Position numbers and translations under genes: made by a program. Below, in pieces: positions 44,931 to 53,738 of a stretch of DNA of 64,000 nt; position 1 is the first letter of the stretch; every line of letters begins with the position of its first letter. The stretch is from the NCBI RefSeq assembly GCF_007641235.1, contig NZ_CP038157.1, positions 1,922,001 to 1,986,000 of the forward strand, in the 5' to 3' direction. Origin of the DNA: Corynebacterium sanguinis (GTDB taxonomy: Bacteria; Actinomycetota; Actinomycetes; Mycobacteriales; Mycobacteriaceae). The notes under the pieces were generated by a model. That model had not been told where the DNA came from and did not search any database. It worked only from the letters and a program-made list of their open reading frames with translations.

Positions 44931-47222
44931 TTAGCGAAACATGTTGGCAACTCCCGAAATGAAGGAGTTTCCGCTACCCGCGAGCGGGTTGTCGCTAACC
45001 ATGTACGTCCAGGTAGCGCTGGGTCGCTTCCAGCCGGCGTCGGCAAGGTGCGCGCCGGCCTCGTCGATGACGACATCGGCGAAGGTCTGCTCCGCCTTGT
45101 CGACGGCCCGGTTAGCGAGATCCTTGAACTCGCGCACCGCGATCCTGTGATATTCGTCAATCGGCGTTTCCCGGGCGATAGCGCGCAGGTGGATCGACTC
45201 GCGCACGTCATCCATGAGGGCAAGGTGCTCGCTCCACTCATCGTCGAGGTGGAAAAGCATGATCTCGCGGGCCGCCTGGTTGAGCACCTCCTCAGGCAAG
45301 TGCTCGAGCTCCGCGGCGCGCTGCGGGTTGCGGCGCGCGAGCTCCTCCCAGGCGGTCGGCGTGTCCAGCAGGGCCGCGCGGCGGGTATCCAGAATGTCGC
45401 GGTGGTCGGCGAGCAGCTTGTTGTACTTCCAGGTCTGGGCGTGGATCTCCAGCAGCTGCCCCTCGGTGACGCGCCGGCAGTGCTCGACGAAGCTGTGGAC
45501 CCGGGGGTCGTCGATACGCCCGTCCGCACCCGGTCGCGCGGTCACGGAGCTGTCCGCGCCACCCACGACCACGACGTCGTCTTCCAGGGACACAAAGAAC
45601 AGGGTCAGGCCCGGGTCCCCCTGGCGCCCCGCCCGGCCGCGCAACTGGTTGTCCAGTCGCGCGGTGCGGTGGCGCGCCGTGCCGATTACGGCCAGCCCGC
45701 CGAGGTTCACCACCTCCTCCCGCGCCGTCTCGTCGGCACCGCCGAGACGGATGTCGGTACCGCGGCCCGCCATCTGCGTCGACACCGTGACCCGGCCAAC
45801 GTCACCAGCCTCGGCGATGATGCGGGCTTCCTCGGCGTCGTTTTTGGCGTTGAGCACGCTCGCCGTGATGCCGCGCTGCTCAAGCGCCTCCGCGAGCGCC
45901 TCCGATTCCGCGACGTCGTGGGTGCCCACGAGCACGGGCTGGCCGGTGGCGTTCAGGTGGGCGATCTCATCGACAATTGCCCGGTTCTTCTCCTCGGCGG
46001 TGGCGTAGATCCTGTCCGCCTCGTCGAAGCGCCGCGTCGGCGTGGCGCGCTCGATCACGGACACCCCGAGCCCGTAGAACGTGCGCAGCTGGTCGGTCGC
46101 CTCCACGGCGGTGCCCGTCATGCCGCAGACGATTGGGTAGCGCCGCATCAGCGCCTGCAGGGTGATCGAGTCGAGGATCCGGCCGCCCTCGGAGACGCTC
46201 AAGCCTTCTTTGGCCTCTACCGCGGCCTGCAGCCCGTCGGGCCAGCGCTGGAGTTCGGCGACGCGCCCGCGGGAGGCGTCGACAAGCGAGACCTTGCCCT
46301 CGTCGACGATGTAGTGCACGTCGCGGATCAACAGGGCCTTGGCGTGCAGGGCGAGGTTGACGCGCACGAGGGTATCGCCGACGTGCTCGGCGTCGTAGAG
46401 CGAGGTGATACCCAGCGCGCGCTCGACGGAGCGCGCCCCGTCGTCGGTGAGCGAGACGTTGCGGCCCTCGGCGTCGATTGCGTAGTCGCGCCCCTCGACG
46501 AGGTGCGACACCGCTTCGGTGATCTGCCCGGTAGCCTGCTGCGCGCCCACGGTGCCGGCGAGCACGAGCGGCACCAGGGCTTCGTCGATAAGCACGCTGT
46601 CCGCCTCGTCGACGAGCGCGACGTCCGCTGGGGCTTGGACCGTCTGGCTGCGGTGGGTGATCTGATTGTCGCGCAGGTGGTCGAAACCAATCTCGGCGAC
46701 GGGCGCGTAGACGACGTCGCAGCGGTACGCCGCAACGCGCTCATCGCGTGTCGACGCCTCCGTCACCGCCGCCACGCTCAGCCCGAAGAACTCGACCAGC
46801 GGGCGCATCCACTGCGCATCGCGCTGGGCGAGGTAGTTGTTCACCGTGATCAGGTGCACGCGCTTGCCGGTCAGGGCGAACCCCGTCGCGGCCATCGCCC
46901 CGACAAGCGTTTTGCCCTCGCCGGTATCCATCTGAATCACGTCGCCCTCAAGCAGGCGCAGCACGGCTTGGCTCTGCACGTGAAACGGGGTCATGCGCAA
47001 GGTGCGCGTCGCCGCCTCGGACAGGCCGGCGAGAAACAGCGGCTTGTCGACGATCCCCTGCTCAGAGACCGCCGAGCGCACGGCGGCCGCGACCTCGTCG
47101 TCGCTACGGGAGCTCAGATCGGCGGCCAGCGCGCCTGCGCGATCGACGATGCCCTTCGACTTCTTGTCGGCTCGCTCGTTGGTCGAGCCCATCGCCTTCC
47201 AGAACCAGTCGAATGTGCCCAT
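44931..47222 (-). CDS. secA2: Accessory preprotein translocase ATPase SecA2
   Basis: Second SecA of actinobacteria, which drives export of a subset of proteins through SecYEG. The 763-residue protein is shorter than SecA1. Walker A is MDTGEGKTLVGAM (about residue 99), Walker B/DEAD VDEADSVLIDEA (about 205), the helicase motif MAGRGTDIRLGG is about 495 and QLRGRAGRQGDPG about 540. It lacks the C-terminal zinc-binding SecB-interaction tail. ATG 47222 gives MGTFDWFWKAMGS, as in other SecA2 proteins. It lies upstream of odhI, as in corynebacteria and near it in mycobacteria. Confidence 0.94.
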   Translation of the reverse strand: MGTFDWFWKAMGSTNERADKKSKGIVDRAGALAADLSSRSDDEVAAAVRSAVSEQGIVDKPLFLAGLSEAATRTLRMTPFHVQSQAVLRLLEGDVIQMDTGEGKTLVGAMAATGFALTGKRVHLITVNNYLAQRDAQWMRPLVEFFGLSVAAVTEASTRDERVAAYRCDVVYAPVAEIGFDHLRDNQITHRSQTVQAPADVALVDEADSVLIDEALVPLVLAGTVGAQQATGQITEAVSHLVEGRDYAIDAEGRNVSLTDDGARSVERALGITSLYDAEHVGDTLVRVNLALHAKALLIRDVHYIVDEGKVSLVDASRGRVAELQRWPDGLQAAVEAKEGLSVSEGGRILDSITLQALMRRYPIVCGMTGTAVEATDQLRTFYGLGVSVIERATPTRRFDEADRIYATAEEKNRAIVDEIAHLNATGQPVLVGTHDVAESEALAEALEQRGITASVLNAKNDAEEARIIAEAGDVGRVTVSTQMAGRGTDIRLGGADETAREEVVNLGGLAVIGTARHRTARLDNQLRGRAGRQGDPGLTLFFVSLEDDVVVVGGADSSVTARPGADGRIDDPRVHSFVEHCRRVTEGQLLEIHAQTWKYNKLLADHRDILDTRRAALLDTPTAWEELARRNPQRAAELEHLPEEVLNQAAREIMLFHLDDEWSEHLALMDDVRESIHLRAIARETPIDEYHRIAVREFKDLANRAVDKAEQTFADVVIDEAGAHLADAGWKRPSATWTYMVSDNPLAGSGNSFISGVANMFR

Positions 47223-47386
47223 CCGCTCTCACCTGACCTTTCCGTCACCTGTTGGTGGCTAAATTCCTCGCTCGACTCTACGTCACCGCAACCCGTCGGG
47301 GTCACTACCTGCCGATTAGTTCTTCCGCGCGCCTGTGCGATAACCTTAACCACGTTGTCGCGCTCGTCGCGGCGCATTGATTACAA

Positions 47387-47463
47387 CGGGCTATGGCGCA
47401 GTTTGGTAGCGCACTACACTGGGGGTGTAGGGGTCGCAGGTTCAAATCCTGTTAGCCCGACCA
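47387..47463 (+). tRNA. tRNA-Pro (anticodon GGG), CCA encoded
   Basis: A complete cloverleaf: acceptor arms CGGGCTA (47387-47393) and TAGCCCG (47453-47459), D arm GCGC/GCGC, anticodon stem CTACA/TGTAG around the loop CTGGGGG with anticodon GGG, T arm GCAGG/CCTGT with loop TTCAAAT, discriminator A at 47460 and an encoded CCA at 47461-47463. It reads CCC/CCU proline codons. It stands alone, with an intrinsic terminator right after it. Confidence 0.95.
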
Positions 47464-47466
47464 ATC

Positions 47467-47497
47467 GGGTCGCACTCATTGGGTGCGGCCCTTTTTT
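47467..47497 (+). terminator. Intrinsic terminator of tRNA-Pro
   Basis: Arms GGGTCGCAC (47467-47475) and GTGCGGCCC (47483-47491) form a nine-pair stem with one G-T pair, followed by TTTTTT at 47492-47497. It begins three bases after the tRNA CCA and reaches into the stop codon of the convergent kinase gene. Confidence 0.88.
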
Positions 47498-48461
47498 ATA
47501 CCCGCACCTTCAGCGCGCCGGGCTTGATGTCAATTTCCACGGTGCGCACCCGGCCCACGGGGTCGCCGTCGACCTCGAACACTTCGGGTGAGGCGAACTG
47601 CACCGTCACCCGCTCCCCCTTGGCGTAGGTCAGCGCGTTCGGCGGGCGCGGCACGTTCATTTGCTTATCGACGTTGCGCGGATCCCGGTTCCACAGCCTT
47701 ACCAGCGTGTTCACGCCGATCCCCACGCCGATGCGGATCCAGCCCCACGGGCTGCGCGGGGCGATCGCCACGAGGTCGAGGGCGCCGTCGTCAGGCACGG
47801 CGTGCGGCAACAGGGGCACGTTGGTGTAGACGTCGCCGCAGTTGCCGATGATCAGCGTGTGCAGCCGCTTCTTGGCCACGCGCTGGCCGTCGAAGGTAAA
47901 GGTGGCCTTCACGCTATTGCCGCCCCCGAGAGACCGGAGCACCCCCGGTACGTAGGCGAGCTGGCCGATCCGCTTCTTTAGGTCCTCGTCGGTGTTTTCC
48001 ACCATCTGCGCGTCGATGCCCACGCCCGCCATGACGACGAAGCGCATCACGTCGTTGGAGTTGTCATCCCAGTGCAGCCTAGCCTCGCAGATGTCGATGG
48101 TGTCGTCGGTGCCGTAGAAGGCGCGCTTGACGGAATCCTCCAGGTCGAGGGAGAGCGCTAGGTTGCGGGCGAGCAGATTTCCCGTGCCCGCGGGAATGAT
48201 GCCGAGTGCGACTCCCGTCGACGCCAAGGCGGAGGCAACGAGGCGCACGGTGCCGTCTCCCCCGGCGGCGAGCACGACGGAGGCGCCCGCCTGCGCCGCG
48301 GCGGTGGCCTGCGCGTAGCCGGAGTCTTCCGGGGTCGTTTCCACCCACTCGATGCGCATGTTCTCCGGCGCGTGGGTGGTAACGAGGGAGCGCAGCGCGC
48401 GCTCATCCACCTTGGCGGGGTTGTACACGACGACGGCCTTGTCTCGGTGCTGGGAGTCCAC
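47496..48461 (-). CDS. Diacylglycerol kinase / sphingosine kinase-like lipid kinase
   Basis: A 321-residue DAGK-catalytic-fold protein that probably phosphorylates a lipid hydroxyl. The nucleotide loop AAGGDGTVRLVASAL (about residue 68) and IIPAGTGNLLARNLAL (about 91) are intact; the C-terminal half is the beta-rich domain with NVPLLPHAVPDDGALDLVAI and VDGDPVGRV. The start was set at GTG 48461 (MDSQHRDKAVVVYNPAK) because TATATT lies seven bases upstream on the minus strand, giving a leaderless transcript; the frame can be extended three codons to a TTG. Confidence 0.88.
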   Translation of the reverse strand: MDSQHRDKAVVVYNPAKVDERALRSLVTTHAPENMRIEWVETTPEDSGYAQATAAAQAGASVVLAAGGDGTVRLVASALASTGVALGIIPAGTGNLLARNLALSLDLEDSVKRAFYGTDDTIDICEARLHWDDNSNDVMRFVVMAGVGIDAQMVENTDEDLKKRIGQLAYVPGVLRSLGGGNSVKATFTFDGQRVAKKRLHTLIIGNCGDVYTNVPLLPHAVPDDGALDLVAIAPRSPWGWIRIGVGIGVNTLVRLWNRDPRNVDKQMNVPRPPNALTYAKGERVTVQFASPEVFEVDGDPVGRVRTVEIDIKPGALKVRV

Positions 48462-48485
48462 GCTGACCAATATATGTTGTTAGCC
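48462..48485. promoter_or_regulatory. Divergent, overlapping short-leader promoters
   Basis: The 24 bases between two divergent start codons contain CATATATTGG; read on the minus strand TATATT is a -10 for the lipid kinase, and on the plus strand TATATG could serve the methyltransferase. Both transcripts would be leaderless or nearly so, and the two promoters would exclude each other. Confidence 0.4.
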
Positions 48486-49253
48486 ATGAAGCCCAGCCGG
48501 AAAGATTCTCCCGCGTTTCGCGATGCAGCGCACAGATCCGCCGCTGCGCTCGCGTTTACGCAGGGTGCGGGGCTTTACGACGACATCCGGCCGACCTACC
48601 CGGCGAGCGTCGGCGAGCTCTTAGACTCCCCCGCCACCGTCGCCGACATCGGCTGCGGCACCGGCAAGCTCACCGAAACGCTGCTCAGCCCCGGCCGCCG
48701 CGTCCTCGCGTGCGACCCCTCCGACGACATGGTCCGGGTCTTTGCCACCCGCCTGCCGGAGGTGCCCGTGTGGCGCGCCACCGCCGAGGCCACAGCGCTT
48801 GCCGACGCCTCCGTCGACGCGCTGACCTGCGCCCAGACGTGGCACTGGGTCGACGTCCGCGCCGCGAGCAGCGAGGCCGACCGCGTGATCGCGCCCGGCG
48901 GAGAGCTGCTGTTGTGTTGGAACACCCTCGACGTGCGCCACCCGTGGGTGCTGCGCTTAAGCCGCATCATGCACTCCGGGGACGTGCAGCGCGACGGCTT
49001 CTACCCCGAGGTGAACCCGCCGTGGGCGCTGGCGCGCGAGCACCGCGAGACGTGGCTGATGCCGATGAGTACCGACGGGCTGTTCCAGCTCATGGCCACG
49101 CGCTCGTACTGGCTGCGCGCCAGCGAGGCCACCCGCGCGAAGATGCGGGCGAACCTGACCTGGTACCTCTACGAGCGCCTCGGGTTTGATCCCGGCCAGG
49201 TGCTGCCGCTGCCCTACCGCACGGACGCCTTCATCTACCGCCGGCAGCGCTAG
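48486..49253 (+). CDS. Class I SAM-dependent methyltransferase
   Basis: A 255-residue methyltransferase of the UbiE/type-11 kind. Motif I is VADIGCGTGKLTETLL (about residue 48), followed by the acidic VLACDPSDDMVRVFA and the motif IV-like LTCAQTWHWVDV. Its C-terminal part (WLMPMSTDGLFQLMATRSYWLRAS) resembles the phosphorus-free small-molecule methyltransferases annotated near transporters and lipid genes in actinobacteria. The substrate is unknown. ATG 48486 was chosen; the longer frame reads through the divergent kinase. It overlaps the der stop by four bases. Confidence 0.88.
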   Translation: MKPSRKDSPAFRDAAHRSAAALAFTQGAGLYDDIRPTYPASVGELLDSPATVADIGCGTGKLTETLLSPGRRVLACDPSDDMVRVFATRLPEVPVWRATAEATALADASVDALTCAQTWHWVDVRAASSEADRVIAPGGELLLCWNTLDVRHPWVLRLSRIMHSGDVQRDGFYPEVNPPWALAREHRETWLMPMSTDGLFQLMATRSYWLRASEATRAKMRANLTWYLYERLGFDPGQVLPLPYRTDAFIYRRQR

Positions 49254-50743
49254 CGCGGCTTCTGGCGGCGCTCCCGGATCCGCACCGCCACGCGGATCGG
49301 CGTGCCGTGGTAGCCGAAGCGCTCGCGGAATTTCCGCTCAAGGTAACGCCGGTAGCCGGCGTCGAGGAACCCGGTGGTAAACAGCACGATTGTCGGCGGT
49401 CGCGTGGACACCATCGTTGTAAACAGCACGCGCGGCAGGCGGTTGTTCTTCATCGGCGGCGGGTTCGCGGCGATCGTCTCGCGCAGCCAGTTGTTGAGCT
49501 GGCCGGTGGAGATGCGCTTGTCCCAGTTCTCCAACGCTTCGGTCATGGCCGCCTCAAGCCGGTGCAGGCCGCGCCCGGTGTCGGCGGAGATGTTGAGCTT
49601 GGTCACCCACGGCAGGTGACCCATCATCTCGTCGAACTCGCGGTCGAAGTAGTAGCGCCGGTCCTCGTCCATCAGGTCCCACTTGTTAAAGCAGATCACC
49701 ATGGCTTTACCGGCCTCGAGCACCATGGAGATAACGCGCTGGTCTTGCTCCGAGATCTCCTGGGAGGCGTCGATCAGCACGACGCACACCTCCGCCGCCT
49801 CGATGGTGCCGCGGGTTCGCAGCGACGCGTAGTACTCGTGGCCCTGGGCGTTTTTCACCTTCTTGCGCAGCCCGGCGGTGTCGATGAACTTCCACAGCGC
49901 CCCGTCGAGCTGGATCAGCTCATCGACCGGGTCGACGGTGGTGCCGGCGACGTTGTCCACCACCGAACGGTTCGAGCGCGACAGTTTGTTAAGCAGGCTT
50001 GACTTGCCCACGTTGGGCCGCCCGACGATGGCCACGCGGCGCGGACCCTCCGTAATCGAGTCCGCCGCGCGGGGCTTGGCCGGAAACAGGCGCAGGATCT
50101 CGTCCAGGACGTCCGCACCGCCGCGGCCGTGCAGTGCCGAGACCGGCCACGGGTCGCCCAGGCCGAGGGAGTAGAACTCCGCGACGTCGCCCCACTGCGA
50201 CTCGGATTCGAACTTGTTGGCCACCAGGATCACCGGCACGTCCGAGCGCTGCAGGTTGCGCGCCATCACCGCGTCGGTCTCCGTGATGCCCGTGTGGGAG
50301 TCAACGACCATGACGATCACGTCGGAGGTCTCCATCGCGGCCTCCGACTGGTGCGCGATCGCGGCGTGAAGGCCGCGCGCGTCGGGATCCCAGCCGCCGG
50401 TGTCCTGGACCCAGAAGCGGCGCCCGTTCCAATCGCTGATGTAGCTCACCCGGTCGCGGGTCACCCCCGGGTGGTCCTCGACAACAGCTTCGCGACGCCC
50501 AATGAACCGGTTGACCAGCGTGGACTTACCCACGTTCGGACGCCCGACGATAGAGACGGTCGGCAGGGCCTCCTCCACCATCTCGGGGCCGCTGACACCG
50601 AACTCCTCCTCGAGCGCGGCCCATTCCTCGTCGCTGAGTTCGGAATCGTCGAACTCGGGCTCGCCGAAGTCGGCCTCACCGAATTCCGATTCGTCGAAGC
50701 TAGTCTCGTCGAACTCGATCTCAAACTCGTCGTGCTCGCTCAC
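49250..50743 (-). CDS. der: Ribosome-assembly GTPase Der (EngA) with acidic N-terminal extension
   Basis: Double-GTPase factor for 50S subunit assembly, 497 residues. First G domain: GRPNVGKSTLVNRFIG (about residue 67), DTGG, and NKFE; second: GRPNVGKSSLLNKL (about 240), DTAGLRKK, NKWD; then a KH-like C-terminal domain. About 60 extra N-terminal residues are highly acidic with an aromatic or Leu every fifth residue (see findings). The GTG start overlaps the upstream cmk stop as GTGA, in the conserved rluB-cmk-der order. Confidence 0.96.
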   Translation of the reverse strand: MSEHDEFEIEFDETSFDESEFGEADFGEPEFDDSELSDEEWAALEEEFGVSGPEMVEEALPTVSIVGRPNVGKSTLVNRFIGRREAVVEDHPGVTRDRVSYISDWNGRRFWVQDTGGWDPDARGLHAAIAHQSEAAMETSDVIVMVVDSHTGITETDAVMARNLQRSDVPVILVANKFESESQWGDVAEFYSLGLGDPWPVSALHGRGGADVLDEILRLFPAKPRAADSITEGPRRVAIVGRPNVGKSSLLNKLSRSNRSVVDNVAGTTVDPVDELIQLDGALWKFIDTAGLRKKVKNAQGHEYYASLRTRGTIEAAEVCVVLIDASQEISEQDQRVISMVLEAGKAMVICFNKWDLMDEDRRYYFDREFDEMMGHLPWVTKLNISADTGRGLHRLEAAMTEALENWDKRISTGQLNNWLRETIAANPPPMKNNRLPRVLFTTMVSTRPPTIVLFTTGFLDAGYRRYLERKFRERFGYHGTPIRVAVRIRERRQKPR

Positions 50744-51435
50744 AGTGCGCTCCTTTCCACCAGGGCGATCAGGGCTGCGAGCACGTCGTCGCGGTCCATC
50801 TCGGAGGTGTCGATAATGGTCGCGTCCTCGGCTGGGACGAGCGGGCTGGTGGCGCGCGTGGAGTCGAGCTCGTCGCGGCGCTGCACGTCCGCGAGAACGG
50901 TCTCGAAGTCCGCCTCGCGCCCGGCCGCGATGTCCTGGTCGTAGCGGCGCTTGGCCCGGACCTCCGCTGAGGCCGTCATGAACGCCTTGACGGGGGCGTC
51001 GACCAGCACGACGGTGCCGATGTCGCGGCCTTCGACGATCGCGCGGTGCGCGTCGGCCGCCAGCTTGCGCTGCAGCGCGACGAGGTTCTCGCGCACCTGC
51101 GGGATGGCGGAGACCGCGGAGACGTTGCGGGTCACCTCGGGGCCACGGATAATGCCCGAGACGTCCTCGCCGCCGAGCAGAACCTCGGTGGAGTCGGGGT
51201 CGTCCGACACGGACAGGGGCAGCTCGCGGGTGGCGTCGATTACCGCCTCGGCGTCCGCGGGATCGACGCCTGCGCGCAGCACCGCGAGGGTGGCCACGCG
51301 GTACATCGCGCCGGTGTCGATGTACTTCGCGTCAAGTTCTTTCGCGAGGCGGCGGCATGTCGTGGACTTGCCCGTCCCGGAGGGGCCGTCGACGGCGACG
51401 ATCAGCCCGCCGCTGGGCATGTTGGAAAGCGCCAT
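50740..51435 (-). CDS. cmk: Cytidylate kinase
   Basis: Phosphorylates CMP and dCMP with ATP. The 231-residue protein has the P-loop VDGPSGTGKSTTCRRLA (about residue 15), the CMP-binding AKYIDTGAMYRVATLA, and the lid region VEGRDIGTVVLVDAPVKAFMTAS with KRRYDQDI. The start shares one base with the rluB stop (TAATG) and its stop overlaps der, so three genes are coupled. An internal ATG five codons in is also a possible start. Confidence 0.96.
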   Translation of the reverse strand: MALSNMPSGGLIVAVDGPSGTGKSTTCRRLAKELDAKYIDTGAMYRVATLAVLRAGVDPADAEAVIDATRELPLSVSDDPDSTEVLLGGEDVSGIIRGPEVTRNVSAVSAIPQVRENLVALQRKLAADAHRAIVEGRDIGTVVLVDAPVKAFMTASAEVRAKRRYDQDIAAGREADFETVLADVQRRDELDSTRATSPLVPAEDATIIDTSEMDRDDVLAALIALVERSAL

Positions 51436-52322
51436 TACATCTCCACCGCCTTGTACAAAGAGGTCAGCTCCGCCGCGTTGAGCGCGCGCAGCGAGCCGGG
51501 TTTCATGTCGCCGAGCTGAACCGTGTGCACCTTGGTGCGCACGAGGCGCTGCACCGGGTGACCGGCTGCCTTGAGCATGCGGCGCACGATGTGCTTGCGG
51601 CCCTCGTGCAGCTCGACGCGGATGATCGACTGGCCGTTGTGGGTGTCGACGATTTGGACGTAGTCGGCCTTCGCGGGGCCGTCGTCAAGCTCGATGCCCT
51701 CGCGCAGCGTCTTCACCAGGGTCGGCTTCGCCTCGCCGAGCACGGTGGCCATGTAGGTTTTCGCGATCTCGTAGCGCGGGTGCATGAGCCGGTTGGCGAG
51801 CTCGCCGTCGTTAGTCAAGATCAGCAGCCCCTCGGTGTCGGCGTCGAGGCGTCCGACGTGGAACAGGCGCTGGCCCGAGGCCGTTCGCTCCGAGAGGTAG
51901 CTGCCCACCGAGGTGCGGTCCATCTCGTCCTTCATCGTGGACTGCACGCCGCGGGGCTTATTGAAGACGAAGTACTCAAGTTCTTCGTTGACGTTGATGC
52001 GGGTGCCGTCGACGCGGATGACGTCGCGCGCGGGGTCGACGCGTATCCCCTGAGTGGTCACGCGGGTGCCATTGACCTCGACGCGGCCCTGGGCGATCAT
52101 GATCTCAGCGTGGCGACGCGAGGCGACGCCCGCTTGGGCGAGCACCTTCTGTAGGCGCACACCCTCGGTGGCTGGTTTCTTTTCCGACGGGTCATCCCAC
52201 CAGTTGTCCTCGAGCGGGTGGGGGGTGACGTTCTGTTTCTTCGCCGGCTTCGCATAGGAGATATAGAACGGGTCGTTCTTCTCTCTATCCGGTGTGCCGT
52301 CTCGGCGAGCGGGGGGAGTCAT
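51435..52322 (-). CDS. rluB: 23S rRNA pseudouridine synthase RluB type
   Basis: Makes a pseudouridine in the peptidyl-transferase-region helix of 23S rRNA. The 295-residue protein has a Lys/Pro-rich N-terminal extension (about 1-50), an S4 RNA-binding domain (about 55-100, VRLQKVLAQAGVASRRHAEIMIAQGRVEVNG) and the RsuA-type catalytic domain with the active Asp in VGRLDADTEGLLILTNDGEL (about 160). ATG 52322 with AAGGAT upstream. It lies between scpB and cmk as in other actinobacteria. Confidence 0.94.
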   Translation of the reverse strand: MTPPARRDGTPDREKNDPFYISYAKPAKKQNVTPHPLEDNWWDDPSEKKPATEGVRLQKVLAQAGVASRRHAEIMIAQGRVEVNGTRVTTQGIRVDPARDVIRVDGTRINVNEELEYFVFNKPRGVQSTMKDEMDRTSVGSYLSERTASGQRLFHVGRLDADTEGLLILTNDGELANRLMHPRYEIAKTYMATVLGEAKPTLVKTLREGIELDDGPAKADYVQIVDTHNGQSIIRVELHEGRKHIVRRMLKAAGHPVQRLVRTKVHTVQLGDMKPGSLRALNAAELTSLYKAVEM

Positions 52323-52369
52323 ATGTGATCCTTTTGCAAGACTGTATGCGGTTATGAACTCTCACGACC

Positions 52370-52924
52370 CTACCAGGCATCTTCGATGGAGTCGATTTCC
52401 GGAAGCAGCGGGGCAAGCTCCGGCAACCGCTCGAGCGAGTCAATCCCCAGCAACTCGAGGAACAACTCGGTGGTGACGTAACGGCGCGCCCCCGTCGCCT
52501 CCTCGGGGTCGACCTCGGCGATCAGCCCGCGCAGGGTCAGCGTGCGCATCACGCCGTCGACGTTGACGCCACGCACGCCGGAGACCTGCGAACGGGTCAC
52601 CGGCTGGCGGTACGCGACCACCGCCAGCGTCTCCAGCGCCGCGCGAGACAGCGTCGACTGGGTGCCGTCGAGAAGAAAAGCCTCGACCGCGGCGGCGTTG
52701 TCGGGCCGGGTGTACAGCCGCCACCCCTCGGCAGTCTCGCGCAGGTCGATCCCGCTACCCCGCGCGTCGAGTTCCTCGGCCCACAGCCGCAGTTGCTTCT
52801 CGACGTCCCCCTCACCCGCATCCACAGCCCGCGCCAACGCCCCGACGGGCGCCGGGGAGTCCAGAACCAGCATCACCGACTCCAGCCGCGAGCGCAGCTG
52901 CGAGACCATGGGGAGAGCGTCCAT
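52370..52924 (-). CDS. scpB: Segregation and condensation protein B
   Basis: Winged-helix partner of ScpA and the Smc condensin. The true gene is the 184-residue MDALPMVSQLRSRLESVML frame; a longer in-frame ORF upstream is only the scpA antisense-frame artefact. The two tandem winged helices are seen as LVLDSPAPVGALARAVDAGEGDVEKQL and ALETLAVVAYRQPVTRSQVSGVRGVN. It follows scpA with 11 bases between stop and start. Confidence 0.93.
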   Translation of the reverse strand: MDALPMVSQLRSRLESVMLVLDSPAPVGALARAVDAGEGDVEKQLRLWAEELDARGSGIDLRETAEGWRLYTRPDNAAAVEAFLLDGTQSTLSRAALETLAVVAYRQPVTRSQVSGVRGVNVDGVMRTLTLRGLIAEVDPEEATGARRYVTTELFLELLGIDSLERLPELAPLLPEIDSIEDAW

Positions 52925-52935
52925 GCGCGCTGATT

Positions 52936-53736
52936 CTACGTCCAGTTGCTCGCCGCTACGACGGCCGGGTCGACGTCGCGGCCGGTCCAGGACACATCCA
53001 ACGCGCCGAGCGCCTCTTCCTGGCGGGCGTCGACGGCGCGGGCCTTGAACAGCTCCAACAGCGCGAGGAACCGGCCGACGACCTCGATAGAGCGGGTACA
53101 GTCCCGTGTCAACGCGCCGAAGGTGACCCAGTTCTGCGCGCCGGCCAGCTTGAGCGCGGTGAGGATGTGGCCCGCCTGCTCGGGCACGGACACTGCCTGG
53201 GAGTGGACGTGGTCGGTGCGCACCTGTTCGGGCGGGCGGGGCCGGAAGACGCTTGCCGCCAGCACCGCGACGCTCGCGGGCGTGTGCCCGAGCGACACCG
53301 GCGGGAGCAGGTCGGCGAACTGCTCCTCCATCGACACCGCGCGCGGGTAGCGCCGTGCCGCCGTTTTCTGCCACTGACTGAATTGCTCTGCGACGCGCTG
53401 GTAGGCGCGGTACTGCAAAAGCCGGGCGAACAGCAGGTCGCGGGATTCAAGGAGTTCGAGCGTTTCGGCGTCGCTGGTCTCGCCGCGGGGCAAAAGGCGC
53501 GCTGCTTTGAGGTCAAGCAGGGTCGCGGCGATGAGGAGGAACTCGGTGACCTCGTCAAGCCCTGCGTGTTGACCCAGCGCGCGGGTATACGCGATGAACT
53601 CGTCAGTGACCTCGGCAAGCGCGACCTCGGTGACGTCGAGCTTCTTCGAGCTAATCAGGTTGAGCAACAGATCGAACGGGCCCTCGAAGTTGTTCAGCAC
53701 CAGGGTAAACCCGGTGATCTCGGGCTGTTCTGCCAC
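52936..53736 (-). CDS. scpA: Segregation and condensation protein A
   Basis: Kleisin subunit of the Smc-ScpAB chromosome condensin. The 266-residue protein begins with the kleisin N-terminal domain (FTLVLNNFEGPFDLLLNLISSKKLDVTEVAL), has a helical middle (EFLLIAATLLDLKAARLLP), and ends with a winged-helix domain that binds Smc. Start at GTG 53736 (MAEQPEITGF), two bases after the parA-like stop; in-frame upstream codons overlap that gene. Confidence 0.93.
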   Translation of the reverse strand: MAEQPEITGFTLVLNNFEGPFDLLLNLISSKKLDVTEVALAEVTDEFIAYTRALGQHAGLDEVTEFLLIAATLLDLKAARLLPRGETSDAETLELLESRDLLFARLLQYRAYQRVAEQFSQWQKTAARRYPRAVSMEEQFADLLPPVSLGHTPASVAVLAASVFRPRPPEQVRTDHVHSQAVSVPEQAGHILTALKLAGAQNWVTFGALTRDCTRSIEVVGRFLALLELFKARAVDARQEEALGALDVSWTGRDVDPAVVAASNWT

Positions 53737-53738
53737 GG

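Noticed and set aside
47387..47463. tRNA-Pro as an integration site
   Set aside because: No integrase and no second copy of the tRNA 3' end in the window; the genes on both sides are core genes.
44889..47591. A 900-residue open frame on the plus strand opposite secA2
   Set aside because: It is a high-GC antisense shadow: its translation is Arg/Val/Gly-rich with no motif, while the minus strand has a complete SecA2 with all ATPase motifs.
52925..53374. A long N-terminal extension of scpB
   Set aside because: The extra 150 residues are Arg/Pro/Ala-rich and coincide with scpA in another frame; ScpB begins at MDALPMVSQL.
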